In this document: positions 34,830 to 44,223 of the stretch, one piece after another
Position numbering within the stretch: position 1 is the first letter of the stretch
Layout: each line of letters opens with the position of its first letter
NCBI GenBank assembly: GCA_948470335.1
Contig: CAOKOL010000009.1
Location: 1-64,000, forward strand
Origin: an uncultured Lachnospiraceae bacterium
Lineage (GTDB): Bacteria > Bacillota > Clostridia > Lachnospirales > Lachnospiraceae
Reading direction: 5' to 3'
Length of the DNA: 64,000 nt
Made by a program: the position numbers and the translations under genes
The notes under the pieces: generated by a model
Told to the model about the DNA's origin: nothing
Seen by the model: the letters and a program-made list of their open reading frames with translations, nothing else
Databases searched by the model: none

Positions 34830-34876
34830 ACAGGGTACGAAGCGAAGCTTTTATGAGCGCTTTGTACCCTGTTTTA
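34830..34876 (+). terminator. Terminator of tyrS
   Basis: ACAGGGTAC pairs with GTACCCTGT, extended by AAGCG/CGCTT with one mismatch, and is followed by TTTTA. Confidence 0.75.
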
Positions 34877-34942
34877 CAAAATATCTTTTTCATTACCAAA
34901 CTGTCAAATATCCATATCTGCAATAAAATTTTCATCCCCCTC

Positions 34943-34980
34943 TTGACATTCCGCTATATTTGTATATAATGAATATATAC
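34943..34980 (+). promoter_or_regulatory. Promoter with overlapping palindromic operator (YtrA-type)
   Basis: TTGACA (34943-34948), 16 bases, TATAAT (34965-34970). Overlapping the -10 is a perfect dyad GTATATA-ATGAA-TATATAC (34962-34980). This placement is typical of autoregulating GntR/YtrA repressors, and such a repressor is the next gene. Confidence 0.7.
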
Positions 34981-35054
34981 AATATATTTTACATTAACAG
35001 TGAACACCCTCCGGCACTCCGCCGTCGGTCTTCCTGCGGAAAGAAGGGATCATA

Positions 35055-35429
35055 CTGAACATTATTATATCGAATGCATCCGATAAACCCATATACGAAC
35101 AGATCTGCACCCAGATCAAAGACCTGATTATCACCGGACAGTTGAAAGAGGGCGACGCCCTGCCCTCCATGCGCTTTCTGGCCAAGGAACTGCGCATCAG
35201 CGTCATTACCACGAAACGGGCTTACGAAGAACTGGAACGGGACGGCTTTATCACCACCATGACCGGCAAAGGCAGTTTTGTATCCGGAACAAATCTGGAG
35301 CTGATACGGGAGGAACATCTGAAACGGATAGAACAGCACATGATTCAGATTAAAGAACTGGCCGTCAGATGCGGCCTGCGCCTGGAAGATCTTCAGGAAA
35401 TGCTGGCCGTCTTTTACACGAATGCATAA
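35055..35429 (+). CDS. GntR-family (YtrA subgroup) repressor, apparent CTG start
   Basis: About 124 residues. The winged-helix domain (about 5-75) has the family hallmarks KPIYEQICTQIKDLIITG, LPSMRFLAKELRIS and TTKRAYEELERDGFI. A short C-terminal helical dimerisation region follows, as in YtrA-type proteins. The homologous N-terminus begins at about 35055, but the in-frame codons upstream of the first helix contain no ATG, GTG or TTG. AAGAAGGG is 6 bases before a CTG at 35055-35057, which is the best candidate. The only standard start (TTG at 35142) would delete the first helix. The downstream ABC genes are its likely targets. Confidence 0.85.
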   Translation: MNIIISNASDKPIYEQICTQIKDLIITGQLKEGDALPSMRFLAKELRISVITTKRAYEELERDGFITTMTGKGSFVSGTNLELIREEHLKRIEQHMIQIKELAVRCGLRLEDLQEMLAVFYTNA

Positions 35430-35497
35430 CCCCGCTGTTGTCGGATACACACCGGCCGGCACACCTGACAGTTTTATGGAAAGTAAAGGAGAACACT

Positions 35498-36370
35498 ATG
35501 AATACTGCTGCAAACGCTTTAGAAATCAAAGGACTGACCAAACACTATCCCGCTTTCTGTCTGGATCATATTGACCTGACCCTGCCCATGGGCAGCGTTA
35601 TGGGATTTATCGGAGAAAACGGGGCAGGAAAAAGCACCACCATCTTCTCGATTCTGGGAGCGATCCGGCGCGACGGCGGCACCGTCCGCATTCTGGGACA
35701 GGATACCGCCCAGGGGATTCCCCTTTCGCTGAAAGAGCAGATCGGCGTGGTGCTGGACGAATGCTGCTTACCGGAGACACTGAACCTGAAAGATATCAAC
35801 GGCATTATGAAAGCAGCGTACCGCACCTGGAACAGCAAAACCTTTTTCCGCCACGTCCATCGGTTTTTCCTGGACGAGACAAAGCGGATCAAAGACTACT
35901 CCCGCGGCATGAAAATGAAGCTGTCCATCGCCTGTGCCCTTGCGCACGACTCCCGGCTGCTGATCCTGGACGAAGCCACCAGCGGACTGGACCCCGTGAC
36001 CAGAGACGAACTGCTGGACCTGTTCTATGAATTTATCCAGGACGAGCAGCACTCTATTTTCATGTCCTCCCACATCACCAGCGACCTGGAAAAAATCTGC
36101 GATTATGTCACATACATCCACAAAGGAAAGCTGATACTGTGCCAGGAAAAAGACGGGCTGATGCAGCGGATGGGGATATTGAAATGCTCCGAAACCGTAT
36201 TCCGGGACATCGACCCTGCCGCCGTCCACGGAAAGCGGACCACCGCTTTCGGCGTGGAAGCGCTGGTGGAACGACAGAAAATCCCCGCAGGCTTAGTAGT
36301 GGAACATGCCAGTCTGGACGATATTCTGATCTATCTGGTGAAGTCGGATATGTCCCGCGTAAAGTCCTGA
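35498..36370 (+). CDS. ABC transporter ATP-binding protein (YtrB-like)
   Basis: 290 residues. Walker A is GENGAGKST (about 44-52), the ABC signature region is YSRGMKMKLSIACAL, Walker B is LLILDEATSGLD, and a conserved His is in SSHITSDLEKI. The signature has SRGMK in place of LSGGQ, which is common in this subgroup. It powers the permease at 36431, exporting or sensing a cell-envelope-active compound (inferred from YtrA-type regulation). AAAGGAG precedes the ATG at 35498; the frame extends further up but overlaps gntR. Confidence 0.92.
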   Translation: MNTAANALEIKGLTKHYPAFCLDHIDLTLPMGSVMGFIGENGAGKSTTIFSILGAIRRDGGTVRILGQDTAQGIPLSLKEQIGVVLDECCLPETLNLKDINGIMKAAYRTWNSKTFFRHVHRFFLDETKRIKDYSRGMKMKLSIACALAHDSRLLILDEATSGLDPVTRDELLDLFYEFIQDEQHSIFMSSHITSDLEKICDYVTYIHKGKLILCQEKDGLMQRMGILKCSETVFRDIDPAAVHGKRTTAFGVEALVERQKIPAGLVVEHASLDDILIYLVKSDMSRVKS

Positions 36371-36430
36371 ATAGCAGAACCGAAGACAGGAAGCTCACCG
36401 CATTATGTTATAGAAAGGTTGGTAACGAAT

Positions 36431-37078
36431 ATGAAAGCACTGTTATTAAAAGATATCAGAGTTTTGTCCATTAACATGAAGTTTTATTTCATCCTGATCC
36501 TGCTGTATACGTTTATGGGGGCATTTGTTGATAATATGGGGATTTTCCAGTTGTACCCGATTCTGCTTTTCTCCCTGTTTCCGATCACTGCCCTCTCCTA
36601 TGACGAGCGCTGCCACTGGAACCAGTACGGTATTACAATGCCCATAAGCCGCAGAGATCTGGTACTGAGCAAATATATCTTAGGAATCGCAGGCGCACTG
36701 CTGATCTCTGTTTTCACCCTGGCTGTCAATCTGCTGTTTCGGTACGGCAATACCGATCCCGGAACGTTATCCTGCTTTATTCTGGCCGTCATGTCCGCCA
36801 GCATGATTTCTCTGGACTTAATCCTGCCGATCTCTCTCTGCTTCGGAACAGAAAAGGGGCGGCTGTTCTATCTGGGCACCGTCATTCTGCTCTGCGCCGC
36901 ACCCGCCATACTGGACGGCGTTTTCAATGCCGGCATGGGGCTTCCCAAAGACATCGGCGGCATATCATTTTCCGGCCTGACCACGGCCGTCTGCGCCTTT
37001 GCCCTTTTGTCGCTGCTGCTGACCGTCTTTTCCATAACCGTCAGCATCCGGATATTCGACAAAAAAGAACTGGTGTAA
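36431..37078 (+). CDS. ABC-2-type permease
   Basis: 215 residues with about six hydrophobic helices. The segment SYDERCHWNQYGITMPISRRDLVLSKY is typical of the ABC-2 permeases paired with YtrB-like ATPases. It is the membrane partner of the ATPase at 35498, 60 bases upstream. The ATG at 36431 is chosen; an alternative TTG at 36419 lies directly on the AAAGG site. Confidence 0.88.
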   Translation: MKALLLKDIRVLSINMKFYFILILLYTFMGAFVDNMGIFQLYPILLFSLFPITALSYDERCHWNQYGITMPISRRDLVLSKYILGIAGALLISVFTLAVNLLFRYGNTDPGTLSCFILAVMSASMISLDLILPISLCFGTEKGRLFYLGTVILLCAAPAILDGVFNAGMGLPKDIGGISFSGLTTAVCAFALLSLLLTVFSITVSIRIFDKKELV

Positions 37079-37164
37079 ATTCCCTGACACAGAGCTGAAA
37101 CGGAGCGCATAAAATAAATGGATTGAAGAATACTATAAGCGAAATTCTAAATTAAGATTAAGAA

Positions 37165-37641
37165 ATGAGAATATCAATCATGAAAGACCAGCTTCGAAAG
37201 CTGCCGTTCCTCTTCGGCGTGGGAGGAGCGGCTTATTATACGGCGGAAATGACATGCCGGGGATTCTCTCACTGGACCATGTTCGTGTTAGGCGGCATCT
37301 GTTTTGTTATCATCGGCCTGCTGGAAAACCGGCTGCGCTACAGCCATTCCTACACCTGGCTGATGGCAGTTTCTTCTATTATTATAACCGTTCTGGAATT
37401 TCTGACCGGACTGGTCGTAAACCGGTGGCTTGGCCTGAACGTATGGGATTACAGCGGACAGCCCTTTAACCTGATGGGCCAGGTCTGTCTGTTGTTTTCC
37501 ATAATCTGGTATTTTCTTTCTTATGCCGCCATCGTTCTGAACAATTATCTCCGGTGCTGGTTCTTTCATGAAGAACACCCGCACGTGCTGGCCCGGAAGC
37601 TGCAGGAAATCAGCTCCCGCCAGACCGCAGCCGCAAAATAA
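37165..37641 (+). CDS. CmpB-like putative ABC transporter permease (four-helix membrane protein)
   Basis: 158 residues with four hydrophobic helices. It matches the family annotated as 'putative ABC transporter permease' (ABC_trans_CmpB), with the conserved segments EFLTGLVVNRWLGLNVWDYS and FNLMGQVCLLFSIIWY. The function is not established. It follows the ytr-like permease by 86 bases on the same strand and may be part of that operon. Two starts are possible (37165 and 37180); neither has a strong ribosome site. Confidence 0.75.
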   Translation: MRISIMKDQLRKLPFLFGVGGAAYYTAEMTCRGFSHWTMFVLGGICFVIIGLLENRLRYSHSYTWLMAVSSIIITVLEFLTGLVVNRWLGLNVWDYSGQPFNLMGQVCLLFSIIWYFLSYAAIVLNNYLRCWFFHEEHPHVLARKLQEISSRQTAAAK

Positions 37642-37691
37642 ACAGACAAACACCGGTATGCGATTTTTCATTTCGCTTCTACGCTGCTTCC

Positions 37692-40247
37692 TTATTTCAT
37701 ATATTTTTTCAGCAGCCGCGCCACACCCTGGGGATCAATGGGCTTGGACACATGCGCGTTCATGCCGGCCCCCAGGCATTTCTGAATATCCTCGGAAAAT
37801 GCGTCGGCCGTCATGGCGATAATCGGGATATCGGCGTCCGGCCGTCCGGAACTTCGAATCCTCTGCGCCGTCTCATAGCCGCCCATCACCGGCATCCGAA
37901 TATCCATCAGCACCCCGTCATAATAGCCTGGTTCCGATGCCTGATACTTGTCCAGACAAATCTGCCCGTTTTCCGCCCAATCCAGCTCCAGACCCAGTTC
38001 TGACAACAGTTCTTCGGCTACTTCCCAATTCAGCTCATTGTCCTCGGCCAGAAGAATCCGCCTGCCCTGGAAGTTCTCCTCGTCTTCTTTCTCATCCTCG
38101 GAGATTTCGCCAAGATCTGCCATATAGGGGCGCAGGCCATAAAACAGGGTGGATTTAAACAGCGGCTTGGAAATAAATCCGTCGATTCCCGCCGCCCTGG
38201 CTTCCACTTCGATATCCGCCCAGTCATAGGCAGAAATCAGCAGAATCGGAATGTCCTCTCCCACACACCGGCCGATTTCCCTGGCCGTCTCAATTCCGTT
38301 CATACCGGGCAGCTTCCAGTCGATCAGAATAATCTGATAATCATCATGGCATTTATGACGCTTTTCCACCATCTTGACCGCAGTCTCCCCGTCCAGGGTC
38401 CATTCCGCATTCACGCCGATGGATTTCAGAGAAGCCACCGCGCTTTCACACAGTTGTTTATCGTCATCCACCACCAGCATATTCCACTGGGGCAGAATCA
38501 TATCCTGCTCCTGAGCCACTCCTTTTTCCATATCCAGAACCACATTGAACTCGGTCCCCTTGCCCGGCTCGCTCCATACTTCAATCGAGCCCTTCATGGC
38601 ATCCACGATATATTTGGTAATCGCCATTCCAAGACCGCTGCCTTCCGTCTTGTTCACCCGGGCGTTATCCTCTCTGGCAAAGGACTCAAATATTTTCTCC
38701 CTAAATTCCTGAGTCATGCCGATTCCGTTATCTTTTACCTGAAAATGCACCCTTACAAAGTTCTCTCCTGCCGGAGATTCTTCTTCATACAGAGACAGAT
38801 TAATTTCTCCGCCCTCAGGAGTAAATTTCACGGCGTTGGATACCAGGTTCAGCAGCACCTGGTTCAGACGAATGCCGTCACAACAAACATTTTCCGCTGT
38901 AATATCATGAATCGACACATTAAACCGCTGCTTTTTCGCATTCACCTGGGGCTGTGAAATATTTACAATGCCCTCCATCACCTCCCGCAGAGACACCTGA
39001 TCATAGTTCAGCGTCATCTTGCCGCTCTCAATCTTGGACATATCCAGCACGTCATTGATCAGCCCCAGCAGATGTCTGCTGGAAAGCGTAATTTTTTTCA
39101 GGCAGTTCTGTACCTGCTGCCGGTTGTCGATATTGGCAGTGGCGATGGCCGTCATCCCCACTATGGCATTCATAGGCGTACGGATATCATGGCTCATATT
39201 GGAAAGAAACTCACTTTTGGCCCTGTTGGCATACTCCGCCATCTTCCTTGCTTCCTCAAGCTGCTGAATCTGCCTTCGGGTCAGGTTGAAATATCTGACA
39301 AAGATCAGAAGCAGCACGGCCAGAATCACCGAACAGCATGTCAGCGCCATGTACACCCATTCCCGGCTCAGGCCGCTGATGGTGTCGCCCAGCGTGACAT
39401 AAGGCATCGTCGTAATCAGATACCACTCCGAATAGGCCAGCTTTGTGCCGTACACATGCCGCTGTTCTCCGTAGATTTGGATGCCCGCCGAATAATCCTC
39501 CCCCTTTACCATGGCCTCCGACAATTCTTCTATATACTGTTCCGAACTCATCCCGTCCACGCCGTCATACATATTGCGCACGCGGTCAAAATAGTTGGCA
39601 TTGTTCCCTTCTGCGCTGCGGATGACAAAGCTGCCGTTTTTTCGGATAATAAAAGAATATACTCTTTCATTATTTTCATCCAGAGAAAGCGTCTGGCTCA
39701 GATAACTGGTGGGAATGCCGGCCACAAGCGCCACGCTCTCTCCGCCGTCGCTCATCGAATAGGCAACCGGAACGCCCAGCAGAATAATATCCTTTCCGTC
39801 CTCGTCCGTTCCCACGGCTACTTTATCCTTTCCCGCATTCAGCGAATGCAGATACGGTTCAGGATCAGTCACCTGCACCTGATCGCCGTATATCATCTCA
39901 AACGTTCCGTCCGACGAACAGAGCGCCAGATAGGAAAATGACCTGGCTCTGGCATTGTATTCCAGACGCTCCCACAGTTCTTTTATATTCCTGGAGCTTC
40001 CCGGCTGAATCGTATTAACCAGAGCTCTCACCTGAGATAAACGCAGACTTATGGTCGTCTCAAAATGCATGGAAACCTGTTCGCTCATGCTGGACATATA
40101 GGTCAGCCCCACCTGGGTAATGGTTTCCGAGCTTCTTCTGTCCATGCGGAAAGCCATATAGGAAAATATACAGATACAAAGCACGGCCACTATAATCACA
40201 CTGGCCAGCAAAAATCTCGTCGTATGATCTTTCGTTTTTTTATTCAT
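37692..40247 (-). CDS. Hybrid sensor histidine kinase with two receiver domains
   Basis: 851 residues. The N-terminal helix is at about 10-32, followed by an extracellular sensor of about 265 residues (dCache-like) and a second helix (about 300-322). A dimerisation/phosphoacceptor domain has the H-box FLSNMSHDIRTPMNAI, and the ATPase domain has DNGIGM and GSGLGM. The first receiver (about 590-710) has VVDDD and the phospho-aspartate in LIDWKLPGMNG. The second (about 735-850) has LAEDNELN and LMDIRMPVMGG. It probably relays to an unlinked phosphotransfer or DNA-binding protein. GGAGG lies 6 bases before the ATG at 40247. No partner is adjacent. Confidence 0.93.
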   Translation of the reverse strand: MNKKTKDHTTRFLLASVIIVAVLCICIFSYMAFRMDRRSSETITQVGLTYMSSMSEQVSMHFETTISLRLSQVRALVNTIQPGSSRNIKELWERLEYNARARSFSYLALCSSDGTFEMIYGDQVQVTDPEPYLHSLNAGKDKVAVGTDEDGKDIILLGVPVAYSMSDGGESVALVAGIPTSYLSQTLSLDENNERVYSFIIRKNGSFVIRSAEGNNANYFDRVRNMYDGVDGMSSEQYIEELSEAMVKGEDYSAGIQIYGEQRHVYGTKLAYSEWYLITTMPYVTLGDTISGLSREWVYMALTCCSVILAVLLLIFVRYFNLTRRQIQQLEEARKMAEYANRAKSEFLSNMSHDIRTPMNAIVGMTAIATANIDNRQQVQNCLKKITLSSRHLLGLINDVLDMSKIESGKMTLNYDQVSLREVMEGIVNISQPQVNAKKQRFNVSIHDITAENVCCDGIRLNQVLLNLVSNAVKFTPEGGEINLSLYEEESPAGENFVRVHFQVKDNGIGMTQEFREKIFESFAREDNARVNKTEGSGLGMAITKYIVDAMKGSIEVWSEPGKGTEFNVVLDMEKGVAQEQDMILPQWNMLVVDDDKQLCESAVASLKSIGVNAEWTLDGETAVKMVEKRHKCHDDYQIILIDWKLPGMNGIETAREIGRCVGEDIPILLISAYDWADIEVEARAAGIDGFISKPLFKSTLFYGLRPYMADLGEISEDEKEDEENFQGRRILLAEDNELNWEVAEELLSELGLELDWAENGQICLDKYQASEPGYYDGVLMDIRMPVMGGYETAQRIRSSGRPDADIPIIAMTADAFSEDIQKCLGAGMNAHVSKPIDPQGVARLLKKYMK

Positions 40248-40444
40248 CCTGCGCCTCCGATAAAACAACAATCAGATATCATGAGGAAGTTTGGATATAC
40301 TTTCCTGTGATATAAAAAAAGCAAATCAGAAAAGGATTCCCCACGGCCAAAGCGGTGAAAGCAACCTGTCCTGATATGCTCTAGTGTACCACGCAAACTG
40401 AAAAAATGTCAATGCAATCGATATGGTTTTCTAATCTTTCTCAA

Positions 40445-42412
40445 TCACCCCCTCACAATCTCATAGTAAGTCCGGGCTGTCAGACGGTAAACCGTCAGAT
40501 AAAACAGGGCGAACAAAAGGCCGGCACAGACGGTACAGACGGCAAACAGCCCTTTCTGATTCATCTGAAACATGGTCAGCAACTGACACACCGCCGGAAA
40601 TGCCGCCGCGATATGAAGATATGCCGTAAGCAGAGGCAGAAAAAACACCTGCCGCACCTGCCTGTCAATGGTTTTTTTCACCTCCCTGTCACTCATACCC
40701 ACCTGCTTCATAATCCGGAACCGGTCATGGTCGTCAAACCCTTCCGTGATCTGTTTATAGTAGATAATCATCACCGTCATAATCAGAAACAGCAGCACCA
40801 TGAAAATCCCTACGAAAAACAGACTCCCGTATAACTGGTAAAAATCATCTCTGGCCCGATAAATGTCATCCACATGTTTCAGCGTCGGAACACTCCCCGA
40901 CAGCCCCTCCGCCATGGACGCAAAACATTCCCGCTGCCTGTCCGCGCCGCCTTCCAGATTATAACGGTAGACCAGGCGAAGCTCCGGCACAAACATCCGG
41001 TTATATTCCGCCTCATTTTCCAGCAGCCCTTTCAGATCCTCCATGGAAGGCACGATCAGCAGCGCCTCATCAATCATGCCGTTCAGCTCATTGATGACAA
41101 ATTCCGGATATTCCACCCGCTCAGTGATCCGGTATTCATATCTGCCCACCGTAATCCGTTCCTCCGGAACGGAGAAATTCGTCCAGACAGCCGCCTGCCC
41201 CGGCGCAAGCTTTAAATCGCTCCCGCTTTCCCTGTTATAATCCTCCTGGGTAATGCAGGATACCGCCGCCGGCACTCCCCCTTTCAAGTCAAAATCCATC
41301 TGATCTCCTGACCGCCTCATCGTATGATATGTGGCAAAATGCCAGGACTCATCCGTTACCTCCACCCCGTACGTCCGGGCATGGGCCTGTACCCCGTCTC
41401 TGACCTGTCCCACGTCAGACCCTTCCCCGACACACTGTACTTCACCGTCCCGGTAAAACAACCGTTTCAGCACATCTTCCTCCCCGACCACCAGGCTGGT
41501 GCAGGAACCGGCCACCAGAAGAACTGCCGTGGACAAAACGGCGATGCTGGCCAGCCCTGCCGCATTCTGTTTCATCCGGTACATCATTCCGGACACGGAG
41601 ATGAAATTTTCCGGCCTGTAATAAAAATGCCGGTTTCCTTTCAACAGCTTCAAAAGCGCTATCATTCCTGCCGTAAAAAGACAGTAAGTTCCCACGATTA
41701 CCAGCAGGACGGCAAAAAAGAACACATTGAACGCCTCCACGGCAGACCGGCAGGTAATGGCAAGCCCATAGCCGCCTGCCAGTGCCGCAAGACCCGCAAG
41801 CGCCACCAGCCATCTGGCCTTTGGCTCCCGCTCCCCGTGCCGGCTCCCTTTTAACAAAGTGATGGGATTGGTCCGGTAAACCACCAGAATATCATAGAGC
41901 AGAATCAGCCCGTATCCCCCAAGGAACAGCCCCGCCGTCCTGACCACCGAACGCAGGGGAATCTGAAATGTCAGCTCTACCTGCATATGAACGATTTTCA
42001 TAAGAACCAGAAACATCATCTGGCTCATCAGACAGCCGAACAGGATGCCCAGAACCAAAGTTGCCGCAAAGCTTAATGCCACCTCCCACATCATCATCAG
42101 CGACAGATGCCGCCGCTCCATTCCCAGAATACAGTAAAGCCCCAGCTCCTTCTTCCGCTGCTTCATCACGAAGCTGTTGATATAAAACAGGATAATGACA
42201 GAAAAGAATGCGGCGATATAAGTGCTGAGCTCCAGCAGATACCCCATAGTGCTGCTGCCTTTGGCACCGCTTTTCACTACCATAACGGCAATCGAGGACA
42301 GAATGTAATACAGCCCCGTAATCATCGAACCTGCCAGCAGATAAGGAAAATAGATACTTTTGTTTTTCCGGATATTCTGAAAAGCCAGCCTTGGATAAAA
42401 AAATTTATTCAT
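40445..42412 (-). CDS. BceB-type FtsX-like ABC permease
   Basis: 655 residues with ten hydrophobic helices and a large extracellular loop of about 200 residues between helices seven and eight, the hallmark of BceB-type peptide-antibiotic sensors/transporters. The start FFYPRLAFQNIRKNKSIYFPYL is typical. The ATG overlaps the end of the ATPase gene by 8 bases (ATGAATAA), so the subunits are made in a coupled way. GGGAGGG precedes the ATG. It likely gives resistance to bacitracin- or lantibiotic-like compounds. The usual kinase and regulator (BceRS) are not beside it. Confidence 0.92.
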   Translation of the reverse strand: MNKFFYPRLAFQNIRKNKSIYFPYLLAGSMITGLYYILSSIAVMVVKSGAKGSSTMGYLLELSTYIAAFFSVIILFYINSFVMKQRKKELGLYCILGMERRHLSLMMMWEVALSFAATLVLGILFGCLMSQMMFLVLMKIVHMQVELTFQIPLRSVVRTAGLFLGGYGLILLYDILVVYRTNPITLLKGSRHGEREPKARWLVALAGLAALAGGYGLAITCRSAVEAFNVFFFAVLLVIVGTYCLFTAGMIALLKLLKGNRHFYYRPENFISVSGMMYRMKQNAAGLASIAVLSTAVLLVAGSCTSLVVGEEDVLKRLFYRDGEVQCVGEGSDVGQVRDGVQAHARTYGVEVTDESWHFATYHTMRRSGDQMDFDLKGGVPAAVSCITQEDYNRESGSDLKLAPGQAAVWTNFSVPEERITVGRYEYRITERVEYPEFVINELNGMIDEALLIVPSMEDLKGLLENEAEYNRMFVPELRLVYRYNLEGGADRQRECFASMAEGLSGSVPTLKHVDDIYRARDDFYQLYGSLFFVGIFMVLLFLIMTVMIIYYKQITEGFDDHDRFRIMKQVGMSDREVKKTIDRQVRQVFFLPLLTAYLHIAAAFPAVCQLLTMFQMNQKGLFAVCTVCAGLLFALFYLTVYRLTARTYYEIVRG

Positions 42413-43172
42413 GATGCTTCCCTCCCGTGGCCAATACGGTAAGCGTATCGGAAATTCTCTGGTACAGATCTTCATTGCGCATCCTGCCCCGGTAGATCTG
42501 ATGATAAACGCTGCCGTCCTTGATAAACAGCACCCTGCCGGCATGACTGGCCGCCCTGGTGCTGTGGGTCACCATCAGCACCGTCTGCCCCTGGCTGTTG
42601 ATCTCCTCGAACACTTTTAACAGACCGTCCGTGGCTTTGGAATCCAGCGCTCCGGTAGGCTCGTCAGCCAGAATCAGTTTCGGTTTGGTGATTAATGCTC
42701 TGGCCACTGCCGCCCGCTGCTTCTGACCCCCTGATACCTCATAAGGGTATTTGTCCAGCAGCTCGCCGATGCCCAGCAGCTTGCTCAGCGGTCTGATCCG
42801 TTTTTCCATCTCGTCAGGATGCTTTTTGGACAAAACCAGCGGCAGATAAATATTGTCCCGCAGAGAAAAGGTATCCAGCAGATTAAAATCCTGAAACACA
42901 AACCCCAGATTTTCCCTCCGAAACGCCGCCATCTGATGCTCCGGGATAGATGACAGATTTTTCCCCTCCAGCAGCACCTCGCCCCCCGTAGGCCGGTCCA
43001 GCGCCGCCATAATATTCAAAAGAGTCGTTTTCCCCGAACCGCTCTCCCCCATAATCGCCACGTACTCCCCTTCCTCCACGGAAAAGTTCACGTCCGTCAG
43101 CGCCTGCACCTGGGTTCCGCCAAACCGGGTGGTATAGATTTTTTTCAAATGCTTCACTTCTAACAATGCCAT
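42405..43172 (-). CDS. BceA-type ABC transporter ATPase
   Basis: 255 residues. Walker A is GESGSGKTT (about 39-47), Q-loop QDFN, signature VSGGQKQR, Walker [13 protein letters not shown] and H-loop TH. It belongs to the MacB/BceA/LolD-like subgroup. GGAGAG lies upstream of the ATG. It is the energy unit for the permease at 40445. Confidence 0.95.
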   Translation of the reverse strand: MALLEVKHLKKIYTTRFGGTQVQALTDVNFSVEEGEYVAIMGESGSGKTTLLNIMAALDRPTGGEVLLEGKNLSSIPEHQMAAFRRENLGFVFQDFNLLDTFSLRDNIYLPLVLSKKHPDEMEKRIRPLSKLLGIGELLDKYPYEVSGGQKQRAAVARALITKPKLILADEPTGALDSKATDGLLKVFEEINSQGQTVLMVTHSTRAASHAGRVLFIKDGSVYHQIYRGRMRNEDLYQRISDTLTVLATGGKHHE

Positions 43173-43266
43173 TTCTTTCTCTCCTATAGTATATTCTTTG
43201 TTCCGGCGTCCTTTCGGCTTATATCGACAGGACTGCCGGCGGTTGTTTCTGGCTTTTACTGATCTT

Positions 43267-43341
43267 ATTATAAAAGAAAAAGAAATGTACAGCCATCGTT
43301 TTCGCTTACATTTCTTTGTTGGAATCTTACGTTTATGTAAG
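43267..43341 (-). promoter_or_regulatory. Promoter and candidate operator of the BceAB operon
   Basis: On the minus strand TATAAT (43267-43272) has no recognisable -35. In its place lies an 11-bp inverted repeat AAAGAAATGTA/TACATTTCTTT (43279-43289 and 43307-43317). A second dyad CTTAC/GTAAG is at 43326-43341. An operator replacing the -35 box fits activation by a BceR-type response regulator. Confidence 0.55.
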
Positions 43342-43355
43342 GTTGGAGGGGAATG

Positions 43356-43595
43356 TTAAGCAGGATAAGACAGGTTTGAAAACGCCTTGCCTGATTTGCT
43401 TATCATTATATACTTATCCGCATCCTGTCCCCGCTCTGTCGCAGGCATAATAAACTGATCTAAATTAATATCCAATTTCTTTTCTGTTTCTTCTAAAAGA
43501 CCATTTACTCCCTGTAAAATCTGAATTACATATTTCAATTTATCTTCCGGCATTTGCTCTAATAATTGCATGGCTTCCTGTCTGATCGCCGTCAT
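43356..43595 (-). CDS. Orphan antitoxin-like small protein
   Basis: 79 residues. The N-terminal part (MTAIRQEAMQLLEQMPEDK then VIQILQG) resembles short Firmicutes antitoxin-type proteins (DUF2281-like); the C-terminus is variable. No toxin partner is adjacent. The start at 43595 has GGAGGTATATT in front; the frame continues to 43697 without a ribosome site. It is likely a free-standing antitoxin or the remnant of a pair. It lies at the left edge of the AT-rich scar region. Confidence 0.6.
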   Translation of the reverse strand: MTAIRQEAMQLLEQMPEDKLKYVIQILQGVNGLLEETEKKLDINLDQFIMPATERGQDADKYIMISKSGKAFSNLSYPA

Positions 43596-43637
43596 AATAT
43601 ACCTCCATCCATACGACATACTCTCTTTTTCAATTAC

Positions 43638-43666
43638 ATTATAACATCCAATCACTGTTCTTTCAA
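43638..43666 (-). promoter_or_regulatory. Promoter of the antitoxin-like gene
   Basis: On the minus strand TTGAAA, 17 bases, TATAAT, about 45 bases before the start at 43595. Confidence 0.65.
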
Positions 43667-43786
43667 TCCGCATAATTTTCCACCCATTATCGAACATTCA
43701 TTCCATTACTGTTCAGGTGCTCCCATATTCCATTGTAAATAGTGCTGAAATTTGAAAAATATTTTTAGTCCCAAATATATGGGATC

Positions 43787-44218
43787 CGGACACTGGAACG
43801 GCACATGGAAGAACTGAAATGCCTGATGAATCAGATTTTAAAACCATAAACCCAAAGAAAAGTACCTGACGATGAATAATTCTTTTGAATATATTTCCAC
43901 TCTTCAACACTGTCTGAAGACCGCGGAAAAACAGCTTGAAGCGTTCCGTTCCGGGGAAAAGTATGTCCGCATGCCACAGGAACACCGGAACATGGCCCAG
44001 GCATATGAGCGGCGGATACGAGATATCTGAAAGACAGCATTGAAAATGAGCCGGAACATACATGAAATAAGGAGATGTATGCCCTTATTCGGGAAATGAT
44101 CCATTACCGGAACAGCCTTATGCCAGAGAAGAATGTGACGCCCTCCTTGTAACCGAATACGAAGAAAAATACAAAAAGATACTGCTGAAAGCAAAGGAGG
44201 AGTATGAATACATTCCAT
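43787..44218 (+). pseudogene. IS66-like transposase fragments
   Basis: Three short plus-strand reading pieces in different frames. At 43787-43848 is the end of a small ORF (TLERHMEELKCLMNQILKP). At 43872-44030 is an N-terminal piece beginning MNNSFEYISTLQHC and containing EAFRSGEKYV. At 44070-44218 is an internal piece containing EMIHYRNSLMPE and, one frame over, EYEEKYKKILLKAKEEYEY. I recall the last as resembling the C-terminal third of a clostridial IS66-family transposase. Stop codons and shifts separate the pieces and no terminal repeats are visible, so this is a decayed element. Confidence in the IS66 assignment is moderate. Confidence 0.5.
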
Positions 44219-44223
44219 AATCA

